From contig JADLAH010000112.1 in assembly GCA_020848315.1 (NCBI GenBank), positions 1 through 18,930 on the forward strand: 18,930 bases of DNA. Reading direction: 5' to 3'. The stretch is from Chitinophagales bacterium (GTDB lineage Bacteria; Bacteroidota; Bacteroidia; Chitinophagales; JADIYW01). The notes under the pieces are model-generated. The model made no database searches, was not told the origin of the DNA, and saw only the letters and a list, made by a program, of their open reading frames with translations. Positions within the stretch are counted from its first letter, which is position 1; each line of letters starts with the position of its first letter. A program made the translations under genes and the position numbers. Below are positions 1 to 6,776 of this stretch, piece by piece.

Positions 1-5
1 AATGG

Positions 6-31
6 AAAAGACGGACAATTGTCCGTCTTTT
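6..31. terminator. Perfect 26-bp palindrome, probable bidirectional terminator
   Basis: The 26 bases read identically on both strands. They form a 7-bp GC-rich stem (GACGGAC/GTCCGTC) with an AATT loop, flanked by A4 on the left and T4 on the right. That is the shape of a bidirectional intrinsic terminator. It probably ends a gene lying left of the window, just before the IS1 remnant. An operator or the outer end of an insertion element is a less likely alternative. Confidence 0.6.
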
Positions 32-60
32 GTTATTTTAAAGTCTAAAATCACAACAAA

Positions 61-381
61 ATGGCAGAAAAAGTAAGCTTGTGTTCCAAAAGTGTTGTTG
101 GAGCAAAAAAATGCAGATGTGGTAGTAGTAAATTAATAAAGTATGGGTTTACAAAAGGTAATAGCCAACGCCTAAAATGTCTTTTCTGAAATAAAACAAA
201 GGTGGAGACCTATAACAATAAAGCGTGTCTTCCGGATATTGACCAGTCTATTACCGTATTAACCAAAGAAGGATTAGGCATCAGGAGCACGGCAAGAGTG
301 CTGTCTATTTCACCCACTACTTTATTAAAAAGATTACTGAGTATTGCCTCACCTGCCGCAATGTGCCAAGTAGAACAATAA
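61..381 (+). pseudogene. Decayed IS1-family transposase N-terminal fragment
   Basis: Reading from the ATG at 61 gives an InsA-like zinc-finger start: C18-R-C20, then GSSKLIKYGFTKG, then C40-L-F followed by TGA at 187-189. The stop falls where the fourth zinc-ligand cysteine is expected (C-x2-C), so a Cys codon has probably become TGA. The same frame continues after the stop with residues typical of this family (KACLPDID, LTKEGLGIRSTARVL, ISPTTLLKR, LSIAS) and ends at TAA 379-381. The catalytic DDE half is absent; the frame stops four bases before the tmRNA terminator stem. The product is therefore about 106 residues of N-terminal domain with an internal stop. Family assignment is from recall of IS1-type proteins in Bacteroidota. 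No intact terminal inverted repeats are visible. It is dead sequence with no mobility. Confidence 0.72.
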
Positions 382-384
382 AAA

Positions 385-425
385 AAACGGCAGTTGCGAT
401 GTAACTTACATCGCAACTGCCGTTT
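385..425 (-). terminator. Intrinsic terminator of the tmRNA gene
   Basis: A perfect 19-bp inverted repeat (385-403 and 407-425) encloses a 3-nt loop. Read on the minus strand it lies immediately after the tmRNA 3' end and is followed by a run of T (plus-strand A at 380-387). This is a strong rho-independent terminator placed to end ssrA transcription. Confidence 0.88.
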
Positions 426-426
426 G

Positions 427-797
427 TAGTGGAGCTGGCGAGATTTGAACTCGCGTCCGGACAAAACGTTCATAAGCTTTCTACATGCTTAGCTATAACT
501 TATTTTTCGTACTGCGGCAGGCGTTACAACCTACCGACCGCAATCTTAGTTCCTGAATTTCACTTCACAGGCGAAACAACTGTGTCGCTATACCGATTGG
601 ATGATGCTCCGTCGAACAGTATCGGTCCACCTGTTTCGAGGAGCAAAGGCCTGGCTTAATAACCTGTATTAAGCAGCCAAAGCGAATTCTTGATCGCCAT
701 GTAAAAAAGTTTCATGCATTAAGTTTAACGAGCCAAATCGCACAATGCTCGGCATGCTTACTTACCAACTATCCTGCCGTCAATTCCTGTCAACCCC
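427..797 (-). ncRNA. ssrA: tmRNA (transfer-messenger RNA)
   Basis: tmRNA rescues stalled ribosomes with SmpB and tags the nascent chain for proteolysis. The tRNA-like ends are clear on the minus strand. The 5' end GGGGTTG (797-791) pairs with CAGCTCC (437-431) through two wobbles, and the 3' part carries the T arm GCGAGTTCAAATCTCGC, close to the tRNA-Ala-like domain of other tmRNAs. The tag frame is at 698-669: GGC GAT CAA GAA TTC GCT TTG GCT GCT TAA, giving GDQEFALAA after the alanine carried by the tmRNA itself. The ALAA ending is the classic ClpXP/Tsp degron, and a Gly resume codon is usual in Bacteroidota. The bases after discriminator A430 read CTA, so the 3' CCA does not appear to be encoded and must be made by processing and CCA addition. 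The short reading frames overlapping this gene are not real. Confidence 0.95.
669..698 (-). other. tmRNA tag-peptide reading frame (GDQEFALAA)
   Basis: Ten codons inside ssrA, from resume codon GGC (698-696) to TAA (671-669), encode GDQEFALAA. The C-terminal ALAA matches the proteolysis degron of known tmRNA tags. The nucleotides just upstream (CTTTTTTACAT on the minus strand) are A/T-rich, as expected before a resume codon. Confidence 0.9.
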
Positions 798-1033
798 ATA
801 TTGTTGTTGTTTCAGGCGAACGACTATACCGTCAGAAGGCAGTATATTCAAAGAACGCTTGATATTAAAACAACCATTCGGCTGTTTTGGTTCCCAAAGA
901 TAAGGAACTTTGCCGGAATTAATAAATTCCCCATTTTTGTTATTCTATAATTCTATTATTTTATAATTCTCCAATTCAATTCCGTCTATCAGCTTATTAG
1001 TATTTCTTATCACATTATTTCGTGGTTTTTCCC
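798..1033. other. AT-rich intergenic region between ssrA and trxA
   Basis: No gene is evident between the tmRNA 5' end and the trxA promoter. The stretch holds the candidate ssrA promoter, the inverted repeat GGAATT/AATTCC at 915-930, and a short direct repeat, TATAATTCT, at 946-954 and 962-970 in very AT-rich DNA. No tRNA or riboswitch structure was recognised. Confidence 0.5.
895..902 (-). promoter_or_regulatory. Candidate ssrA promoter, -7 box TATCTTTG
   Basis: On the minus strand, TATCTTTG matches the Bacteroidota -7 consensus TAnnTTTG exactly. A weak -33 element, TTTA, lies 20 nt upstream. Transcription would begin near 888, leaving a leader of about 90 nt to be removed by RNase P before the mature 5' end at 797. 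A 6-bp inverted repeat with a 4-nt loop (915-930) lies within the promoter spacer. This is inference from consensus only. Confidence 0.35.
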
Positions 1034-1041
1034 TAAATTTG
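1034..1041 (+). promoter_or_regulatory. Candidate trxA promoter, -7 box TAAATTTG
   Basis: TAAATTTG matches TAnnTTTG exactly and would start transcription near 1047, giving a 5' leader of about 40 nt before the trxA ATG at 1089. No convincing TTG-type -33 element is present at the expected distance, so the call rests on the -7 box and its position. Confidence 0.4.
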
Positions 1042-1088
1042 GAACTTGAAACAGTAATTATTGTTATACACTATAAAACAAAACAATC

Positions 1089-1409
1089 ATGGCATTAGAA
1101 TTAACCAACGACAACTTTAAAGAAAAAGTATTAGATACAAAAGGAGTAGCCTTAGTGGATTTCTGGGCAGAATGGTGCGGTCCGTGCCGCCTGATCGGTC
1201 CGGTAGTGGAAGAACTCGCCAACGAATACGAAGGAAAAGCCGTTATCGGTAAACTGAATGTGGACGACAACCGTGAAGTAGCGGCACAGTTCGGTATCAT
1301 GAGCATCCCGACCCTGCTGTTCTTCAAAGACGGTCAGTTAGTAGACAAACATGTAGGGGTGGCTTCCAAAGGCGACCTGAAGAAAAAAATTGATGCAGCG
1401 ATGGCGTAA
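1089..1409 (+). CDS. trxA: Thioredoxin
   Basis: A 106-residue cytoplasmic thioredoxin that reduces protein disulfides using electrons from thioredoxin reductase. The active site W29-C30-G31-P32-C33 follows the beta strand VALVDFWAE, and the conserved cis-proline is P74 in MSIPT. Its length is that of a single-domain thioredoxin, with no signal peptide, so it is a cytoplasmic TrxA-type protein rather than a TlpA/ResA relative. The ATG at 1089 is preceded by A-rich sequence without a Shine-Dalgarno site, as is usual in this phylum. A candidate promoter lies at 1034-1041 and a terminator-like hairpin follows at 1429-1465, so it is probably transcribed alone or with partial read-through into the DUF58 gene. 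Confidence 0.96.
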   Translation: MALELTNDNFKEKVLDTKGVALVDFWAEWCGPCRLIGPVVEELANEYEGKAVIGKLNVDDNREVAAQFGIMSIPTLLFFKDGQLVDKHVGVASKGDLKKKIDAAMA

Positions 1410-1428
1410 TGCCTCGTTGCCACTGGAT

Positions 1429-1465
1429 AAATGGCCGGGAAATTATTTTCTTGGCCATTTTTTTT
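1429..1465 (+). terminator. Terminator downstream of trxA
   Basis: The inverted repeat AAATGGCC (1429-1436) and GGCCATTT (1453-1460) is followed by an unbroken T run to about 1466. The loop is 16 nt and may pair further inside (GAAA with TTTC). The shape and position just after the trxA stop fit a rho-independent terminator. Confidence 0.75.
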
Positions 1466-1489
1466 ATCTTGTATCCGTAAAACAGTGCC

Positions 1490-2407
1490 GTGGCCAATTT
1501 TCTGCAACAGGATTTTCAGCAACTCGACCAACTTGACCTGCTGGCCAGGCAGGTAGTGGAGGGCTTTATCATCGGCCTGCACAAAAGTCCGTATCACGGC
1601 TTCTCCGTTGAATTCGCGGAGCACCGTCTGCACAACACCGGCGATTCCATCCGCGATATCGATTGGAAAGTGTACGCACGCACGGAAAAACTCTACACCA
1701 AACGCTTCGAAGAAGAAACTAATCTGCGCTGTCAGCTCGTGATAGACGCGTCTTCCTCGATGTATTTCCCGAGAGACCGCATGCCGGGAGAACTCAATAA
1801 AATGGAATTTTCCTGCATTGCCGCTGCCGCCATTGCGTACATGCTGAAAAAGCAGCGCGATGCCACCGGACTGACCGTTTTCAGCGATGCAATACAGTCG
1901 CATACCGGCGCGAAAACATCGGCACTGCACCATCAGCTGCTGCTGAATACGCTGCACCAACTGATGATACATCCGCAGGAACAACGTACCACATCCACCG
2001 CGCAGGCACTGCACCAGATTGCGGAAGCCATTCACAAGCGCTCCCTGGTAGTTATTTTCACCGACCTGCTCGATGCCGGCGACAATACCGATCTTTTTCA
2101 GGCATTGCAACACCTGCGCCACTGCAAGCACGAAGTGATTTTGTTTCATGTCACGGATGCCGCGAGAGAAATGGATTTCACTTTTGAAAATCATCCCTAC
2201 GAATTTATCGATATGGAGACGGGCGCTTCGGTGAAGCTGCAACCCCATCAGGTAAAGGAAGTGTATGTGAAAAAAATGCAGGAACGCATCGCACAGTTCC
2301 GGCTCACATGCGCGCAATACAAGATAGATTGGGTGGAGGCGGATATCAGCGAAGGATACCGGCAAATCCTGATTTCCTATTTGCTGAAACGCAGTAAAAT
2401 GATGTGA
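1490..2407 (+). CDS. DUF58 domain protein (vWA-like fold)
   Basis: A 305-residue protein of the DUF58 family. Its hallmark segment lies at residues 56-76 (DIDWKVYARTEKLYTKRF followed by an acidic run). A metal-site-like D86-A-S-S-S90 follows, resembling the DxSxS MIDAS motif of von Willebrand A folds. No membrane segment or signal peptide is visible, so it is probably cytoplasmic. DUF58 proteins usually lie beside a MoxR AAA+ ATPase and Bat proteins; no such partner is in this window, and the function here is unknown. The start is GTG at 1490: an in-frame TAA at 1478-1480 closes the frame upstream and the family-typical N terminus begins there. The stop lies 4 bp before the next gene, so the two are probably co-transcribed. 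Confidence 0.88.
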   Translation: MANFLQQDFQQLDQLDLLARQVVEGFIIGLHKSPYHGFSVEFAEHRLHNTGDSIRDIDWKVYARTEKLYTKRFEEETNLRCQLVIDASSSMYFPRDRMPGELNKMEFSCIAAAAIAYMLKKQRDATGLTVFSDAIQSHTGAKTSALHHQLLLNTLHQLMIHPQEQRTTSTAQALHQIAEAIHKRSLVVIFTDLLDAGDNTDLFQALQHLRHCKHEVILFHVTDAAREMDFTFENHPYEFIDMETGASVKLQPHQVKEVYVKKMQERIAQFRLTCAQYKIDWVEADISEGYRQILISYLLKRSKMM

Positions 2408-2411
2408 TACG

Positions 2412-3176
2412 ATGGTGTTGAATTACAAAAAATATGGCGAACAGGGGCCGGTGATTTTGATTCTGCACGGTCTGTTGGGGTCGCTCGACAACTGGCAGAC
2501 CATCGCCCAACAGTTGGCCGCTCATTTTCAGGTATACAGTCTGGATATGCGCAATCACGGGCGTTCCCCGCACGCGCCGGAGATGAGCTATGAAGTGATG
2601 ACGCAGGATATCGTGGAATTTTGTCAGCAACAGCAGATTGGCAAAGCGACCCTCATCGGACATTCCATGGGCGGAAAAGTGGCGATGTGGACCGCCTTGC
2701 AACATCCCGAAATAATAGATAAACTGATTGTCGTCGACATCGCGCCGGTGCGCTATGAGGGCGGCCACGAATCTATCCTGTTCGCAATGGCGGAAGCGCC
2801 GCTGGCTGTCTATAGCAGCAGGAGCGAGGTGGAGCAGTTTATTGCTCCGCGCATTCCGGAAGAAGGCGTGCGACAGTTTATCCTGAAAAATCTGGGCAGA
2901 AATCAGGATGGGAAATTTATCTGGAAAAGCAACCTGCCCGTACTGATTGCCACTTACCGCGTATTAATGGATTTTCCGGTTTCATCCGCTGTTTTCCAAG
3001 GTCCGGCATATTTTATTCAGGGCGAAAAATCAGCTTATATACAGGCAGAAAACAAAGCGCAATGCATGGCATTGTTTCCGCATGGCGAATTTCATTCCAT
3101 AGCCGGTGCCGGCCACTGGGTGCATGCCGATCAGCCGCAGGCCTTCGTAGAAACGCTAAATACAATATTGCGTTAA
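2412..3176 (+). CDS. Alpha/beta hydrolase, YbfF/ABHD11-type esterase
   Basis: A 254-residue soluble esterase-like hydrolase. The oxyanion-hole motif LHGLLGS (18-24) is followed by LDMRNHGRSPH and the nucleophile elbow G-H-S85-M-G-G. H235 in GAGHWVHAD is the likely catalytic histidine. D109 in VVDIAPV lies 24 residues after the serine, the unusual acid position I recall for E. coli YbfF, and the length equals that enzyme. The physiological substrate is not known; YbfF-type enzymes cleave short acyl esters and thioesters. There is no signal peptide. It starts 4 bp after the DUF58 stop, so the two genes are likely co-translated. A role together with DUF58 is inference only. Confidence 0.88.
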   Translation: MVLNYKKYGEQGPVILILHGLLGSLDNWQTIAQQLAAHFQVYSLDMRNHGRSPHAPEMSYEVMTQDIVEFCQQQQIGKATLIGHSMGGKVAMWTALQHPEIIDKLIVVDIAPVRYEGGHESILFAMAEAPLAVYSSRSEVEQFIAPRIPEEGVRQFILKNLGRNQDGKFIWKSNLPVLIATYRVLMDFPVSSAVFQGPAYFIQGEKSAYIQAENKAQCMALFPHGEFHSIAGAGHWVHADQPQAFVETLNTILR

Positions 3177-3235
3177 CACCTCAGGTTTTCATAAAAAAAG
3201 GATAAATAGTATCTTTCGTACTCAATCCGATAAGT

Positions 3236-4180
3236 ATGATAAAAAAGATTTTAGGGGCACTTGCCATATTGCTGGCGGCTGTCTGGATATATGTTGCCTA
3301 TGCGCGCAAAAATCTGATTTTACCTAAAGAAGTGGTCAAAGCGCGACACGCGCCGGCAGACGCGAAATATTTGCAATGGAATGGCTGTGAGCTACTCTAT
3401 ACCGATAATGGCAGCGGCATGCCGGTAGTGATGATACACGGCTTCGGTGGCAGTAATTTCGATTTTTCCGTGCTGGATACATTGGTACGTAATGCGGGCT
3501 ACCGTGTGATCCGGCTCGATTTGCCGGGCTTCGGCTTGTCGGATTATCCGAATACACCGGAGGCAAAAACCGATCTTCTGAAAACCTACAATGATTATTT
3601 CAATTTTATCATAGATACCCTGCACCTGGATTCTATGTACGTCATGGGCAATTCAATGGGCGGTATGATGGCCTGGAATCTGACGGTGGAACATCCGGAT
3701 AAAGTTAGAAAACTGGTGTTGTTCAACAGCGCAGGCTATGATATGAAAGAAGTTCAAAAAACTGCCGGGGTTGAAATTTTTCGCAATGATATTGTCAAAG
3801 TTATCTTAAAAAGAGGTCTTCCGCTGTTTATGACACAGCGTGGCATTAAGGGGGTGTTTTACAGTCAGGAATTGATAACACCGGAACGTGTAGAGAGAGT
3901 AAATGATTTGTGGAACAGAGAAGGTAATCTCATGCATCTGGTAGAAATGGTTTCATCGGATCAGGAGCTGGATGAAGCTAAAATCAAAACAATTACCTGT
4001 CCGACACTGATTTTCTGGGGTAAACAGGATAAAGTGGTGGACCCGAAATATGCGGAACGTTTTCACCAGGATATCGCGAACAGCGAAATGGTGATGTATG
4101 ATTCCTGTGGACACGTACCGATGATGGAGCGCCCGATAGAGGTTCGCGACAGAGTGTTGACTTTCTTCAGCAAAAATTAA
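3236..4180 (+). CDS. Membrane-anchored alpha/beta hydrolase
   Basis: A 314-residue hydrolase with an N-terminal hydrophobic helix (about residues 4-22, followed by ARK), so the catalytic domain is probably anchored on the periplasmic face or secreted. The fold is clear: HGFGGSN (68-74), LDLPGFGLSDYP, nucleophile elbow G-N-S140-M-G-G, acid D265 in WGKQDKVVDP, and H293 in SCGHVPMMERP. The triad is complete. It resembles the epoxide-hydrolase/lipase group of alpha/beta hydrolases, but the substrate cannot be read from sequence. A weak -7-like TATCTTTC at 3210-3217, one base off consensus, precedes it, so it may have its own promoter. Its TAA shares the four bases TTAA with the stop of the convergent gene. 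Confidence 0.87.
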   Translation: MIKKILGALAILLAAVWIYVAYARKNLILPKEVVKARHAPADAKYLQWNGCELLYTDNGSGMPVVMIHGFGGSNFDFSVLDTLVRNAGYRVIRLDLPGFGLSDYPNTPEAKTDLLKTYNDYFNFIIDTLHLDSMYVMGNSMGGMMAWNLTVEHPDKVRKLVLFNSAGYDMKEVQKTAGVEIFRNDIVKVILKRGLPLFMTQRGIKGVFYSQELITPERVERVNDLWNREGNLMHLVEMVSSDQELDEAKIKTITCPTLIFWGKQDKVVDPKYAERFHQDIANSEMVMYDSCGHVPMMERPIEVRDRVLTFFSKN

Positions 4181-5154
4181 TCGTGGTCTAAAGGGCGTTT
4201 TTTCACCATGCCGCCTTTGATGTTTTTCACACTTTGCGTGATGATGAAGGCATCCGTATCTATCTTTTCTATCTCGCTCATCAGTTTTCCGATTTCGAGT
4301 CGGGTAATGACCGTGTAGATAATGTCGCGTTCTTCCTGTTTTACACCGCGTTTGCCGGTACCTTTTTTCTGCGCATAAATCGTGTAACCGCGTCCCAGCG
4401 TATTCTTAATCATGTATTCAATTTCCTGCGGATAATCGGAGATGATGGTGACGCCCATGTATTCTTCCACACCTTCCACAAAAAAGTCGACTGTTTTAGA
4501 GGCAGACAGATAGGTAAGCATCGCATACATCGCTGTTTCCAGAGAAAGGAGATAAGCCGCAAAAGAGAAGATGATGATATTGAATACAAGGATAATGTCG
4601 CCGATAGTGACGCCCATTTTTTTACTCAGGAAAATGGCTAATACTTCTGTGCCGTCAATGACCGCGCTGCCTCTGATGGCCATGCCGATGCCGGCGCCCA
4701 GAAAGAAACCGCCAAAGATCGAAATCAGCAGCTTGTCGCTCGTGATTTGCGGGAAGGGAAATACGGCGACGAGTGCCGCAAGCGCCACAATTGCCAAAGC
4801 CGTTTTGAAAGCAAATGAACGGTTGACAACTTTGCTGCCCAATATAATGAACGGGAGATTCACGCCTACAATCAGGAATGAAATCGGGATTTTGGTCATT
4901 TCATGAATCAGCAAAGAGATACCCATGGCACCGCCGTCTATGAAATTATTGGGCAATAAAAAACCGCGCAATCCAAAACCTGCGGAGAAAATACCGGCCA
5001 GAATGAATAACGCGTCCTTGGTCTCCCGTTTCAGTCCGATACTTAGAATCTCGATGCGTTTGTTGATTTCCTGACCGGATAGCTTTTTGCCGGACTTATC
5101 TTGTCCGTCCGCCAGAATTTTCCTTCTGAGAATATCGCGGATAAATTTATTCAT
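4177..5154 (-). CDS. YitT family membrane protein (DUF161 + DUF2179)
   Basis: A 325-residue integral membrane protein. After a charged, probably cytoplasmic N terminus (1-45) come about five to six hydrophobic helices (roughly 46-220), including the family-typical segments GFGLRGFLLPNNFIDGG and AIRGSAVIDGTEVLA. A soluble C-terminal DUF2179 domain follows (about 227-320, with GVTIISDYP, GRGYTIY, ERDIIYTVITRLE, and DAFIITQSV). The family is widespread and its transport or sensing role is unproven. It starts at ATG 5154, which is 66 bp after xerD on the same strand. The stop overlaps that of the convergent hydrolase by four bases, and no hairpin separates the two. Confidence 0.9.
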   Translation of the reverse strand: MNKFIRDILRRKILADGQDKSGKKLSGQEINKRIEILSIGLKRETKDALFILAGIFSAGFGLRGFLLPNNFIDGGAMGISLLIHEMTKIPISFLIVGVNLPFIILGSKVVNRSFAFKTALAIVALAALVAVFPFPQITSDKLLISIFGGFFLGAGIGMAIRGSAVIDGTEVLAIFLSKKMGVTIGDIILVFNIIIFSFAAYLLSLETAMYAMLTYLSASKTVDFFVEGVEEYMGVTIISDYPQEIEYMIKNTLGRGYTIYAQKKGTGKRGVKQEERDIIYTVITRLEIGKLMSEIEKIDTDAFIITQSVKNIKGGMVKKRPLDHD

Positions 5155-5220
5155 GATTATTTACTCCGAAATGTACAAATAAATCGGCAATACTGCGAGG
5201 GAGGATGGTAGTATTAAAAT

Positions 5221-6123
5221 TTATTTCATGAACCGCGGGTGGTGCAATGACATCGATTCGCGGAGGTATTGCTGGTCGAGGTGCATATATATTTCCGTGG
5301 TAGTGATAGACGAATGTCCCAGCATTTGCTGCACTGCCCGCAGGTCGGCGCCACCTTCAATCAGGTGGGTGGCAAACGAATGCCGGAAAGTGTGCGGGGA
5401 AATATTCTTCTGCAATCCGGCTTTTTCCGCCAGCTTTTTAATCACGAGAAATACCATCACACGGGAGATGGGTTTTCCTCTCCGGTTTAAAAAAAGCACA
5501 TCGGAATACGCGGGATATTGCGGCAGATTTTTGCGCACATACTCCAGATAAATTTCGATGTGTTTCAACGCGACGCTGCCAATCGGTACCAGTCTTTCTT
5601 TATTGCCTTTTCCTATTACACGAATAAATTCAATGTCTTTATACAAATGCGATATTTGTAGCTGTATCAGTTCTGTCACCCGCAAACCACTGCTGTACAA
5701 GGTTTCCAGCATGGCTTTATTGCGGATGTCTTCGGGCTTGGTCAGATCCAGTCCGTCTATCAGCAATTCTATTTCCTGAAAAGAAAGCGTGTCGGGCAGA
5801 TACTTGCCCAGCTTCGGACCTTCCAGTAAAGTACTCGGATCGTTTTTGATAAACTCTTCGGTGAGCAGATATTTATAAAATGCTTTGATGCCGGAGATGA
5901 TGCGCGCCTGACTTCTTTCGCTGAGGCCGAGGTCGTGCAGGAAGGCGATGAAGTGTTCCAGGTCATCGAGTGTGAGGTCGCCCGGTTCCGTTATTTTTTG
6001 TTCCGTTATAAGATACTGTTGCAGTAATGTCAGGTCGTGCAGGTAGGCATCCACCGAGTTGGGTGACAGCGATTTCTCTATTTTGAGATACGCTTTAAAT
6101 CCTTTCAGATAAGCTTGCCACAT
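5221..6123 (-). CDS. xerD: Site-specific tyrosine recombinase XerD
   Basis: A tyrosine recombinase of the XerC/XerD type, which resolves chromosome dimers at dif sites with FtsK. The N-terminal SAM-like DNA-binding domain (YLKIEKSLSPNSVDAYL) is followed by the catalytic domain with all six residues: R in SSGLRVTEL, K in GKGNKERLVPIG, H and R in SPHTFRHSFATH, H in LGHSSITTT, and Y in IYMHLD. From the ATG at 6123 (MWQAYLKGF) the protein has 300 residues and these fall at R148, K172, H244, R247, H270 and Y279, the same numbers as I recall for E. coli XerD. This supports that start. An ATG two codons upstream (6129), preceded by AAAGGA, is possible, and a longer frame opens at 6171. It is divergent from aroQ. 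This is a host gene, not a mobile-element integrase. Confidence 0.95.
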   Translation of the reverse strand: MWQAYLKGFKAYLKIEKSLSPNSVDAYLHDLTLLQQYLITEQKITEPGDLTLDDLEHFIAFLHDLGLSERSQARIISGIKAFYKYLLTEEFIKNDPSTLLEGPKLGKYLPDTLSFQEIELLIDGLDLTKPEDIRNKAMLETLYSSGLRVTELIQLQISHLYKDIEFIRVIGKGNKERLVPIGSVALKHIEIYLEYVRKNLPQYPAYSDVLFLNRRGKPISRVMVFLVIKKLAEKAGLQKNISPHTFRHSFATHLIEGGADLRAVQQMLGHSSITTTEIYMHLDQQYLRESMSLHHPRFMK

Positions 6124-6240
6124 TGCCATAGTATCCTTTGCAATATACGGGCTGCATGGCATCTGTGCCACATTTTCCGCATTTTATTTTTTATTTTACT
6201 ATCTTGTAGAGGTATTCTATCACCTGAAAAAAGGATAAGC

Positions 6241-6657
6241 GTGAAAAAAATTATCATCATCAACGGACCCAATCTGAACCTGCTCGGCATGCGCGAACCT
6301 TCCGTGTATGGTTCTGAAACATTTGAACATTTTTTAAGTCAATTGCAGCAAAACTATCCGCATCTGGAGATCACTTACTTTCAGAGTAATATCGAAGGGG
6401 AACTGATCAGCAAGTTGCATGAAGTCGGATTTTCTCATGATGGCATCATCCTGAATGCGGCCGGATACACACATACATCGATTGCATTGGCAGACGCGAT
6501 TCGCGCGATTAAATCGCCGGTGGTGGAAGTGCATATCAGCAATACTTTCTCCCGCGAGGAGTTCAGACATCATTCTTATATTTCCGCGGTAGCCAAAGGG
6601 ATTATCGTAGGTTTCGGACTGAAGAGTTATGAACTGGCCGTGAAATATTTTGAGTAA
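6241..6657 (+). CDS. aroQ: 3-dehydroquinate dehydratase, type II
   Basis: A 138-residue type II dehydroquinase, which converts 3-dehydroquinate to 3-dehydroshikimate in the shikimate pathway as a cytoplasmic dodecamer. The motifs run in order: INGPNLNLLG (7-16), R18 and Y23 in MREPSVYG (catalytic lid Arg and Tyr), QSNIEGELI, N72 and H78 in LNAAGYTHTS, H98 in VEVHISN, R109 in FRHHSYIS. All the expected active-site residues are present. The start is GTG at 6241, directly before the first strand; frames opening further upstream add residues unlike the family. The gene is divergent from xerD, with 117 bp between them. It ends before a strong hairpin at 6671-6715 and appears monocistronic. Confidence 0.95.
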   Translation: MKKIIIINGPNLNLLGMREPSVYGSETFEHFLSQLQQNYPHLEITYFQSNIEGELISKLHEVGFSHDGIILNAAGYTHTSIALADAIRAIKSPVVEVHISNTFSREEFRHHSYISAVAKGIIVGFGLKSYELAVKYFE

Positions 6658-6670
6658 ATTTATTATGTTA

Positions 6671-6715
6671 TAAAGAGAGAGGGGGCACCACGAAGTGGTG
6701 CCCCCTCTCTCTTTA
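6671..6715. terminator. 21-bp perfect hairpin between convergent genes
   Basis: The arms 6671-6691 and 6695-6715 are exact reverse complements (TAAAGAGAGAGGGGGCACCAC outward to loop GAA). The stem is GC-rich at the top and A/T at the base. It lies between convergent aroQ and the secreted protein at 6777-7601, so it probably terminates both. It lacks a long T tract on the plus strand, and the right arm runs directly into the heptamer repeat. Confidence 0.75.
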
Positions 6716-6773
6716 TCTAGTATCTAGTATCTAGTATCTAGTATCTAGTATCTAATGTCTAATGTCAAATGTC
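6714..6773. repeat. 7-bp tandem repeat, unit TATCTAG
   Basis: Five exact copies of TATCTAG run from 6714 to 6748, followed by decaying units TATCTAA, TGTCTAA, TGTCAAA and TGTC, ending just before the stop of the next gene at 6777. The first copy overlaps the end of the preceding hairpin. A gradient from perfect to degenerate copies fits growth by slippage at one end. It is noncoding and lies between two convergent genes. Confidence 0.9.
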
Positions 6774-6776
6774 TCC

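Noticed and set aside
210..473. A minus-strand frame overlapping the tmRNA end and IS remnant
   Set aside because: It runs through the tRNA-like domain of ssrA, its terminator and the decayed transposase, so it cannot be a gene.
429..659. A 76-codon open frame on the plus strand
   Set aside because: It lies wholly within the tmRNA gene on the opposite strand. Its sequence is explained by conserved tmRNA structure.
1334..2365. A 343-codon open frame on the minus strand
   Set aside because: It lies opposite the DUF58 gene, whose conserved motifs are clear. Its composition (rich in His, Gln, Arg, Phe) is typical of an antisense shadow and it matches no family I know.
5221..6123. Tyrosine recombinase as a sign of a mobile element
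   Set aside because: Its length and catalytic spacing are those of housekeeping XerD, and no attachment sites or cargo lie beside it.
6157..6170. Small inverted repeat TGGCA-TCTG-TGCCA upstream of xerD and aroQ
   Set aside because: A 5-bp stem is too short to call an operator without supporting copies or conservation.
6714..6773. Possible CRISPR array
   Set aside because: The repeats are only 7 bp and directly adjacent with no spacers, and no cas genes are present. It is a simple tandem repeat.
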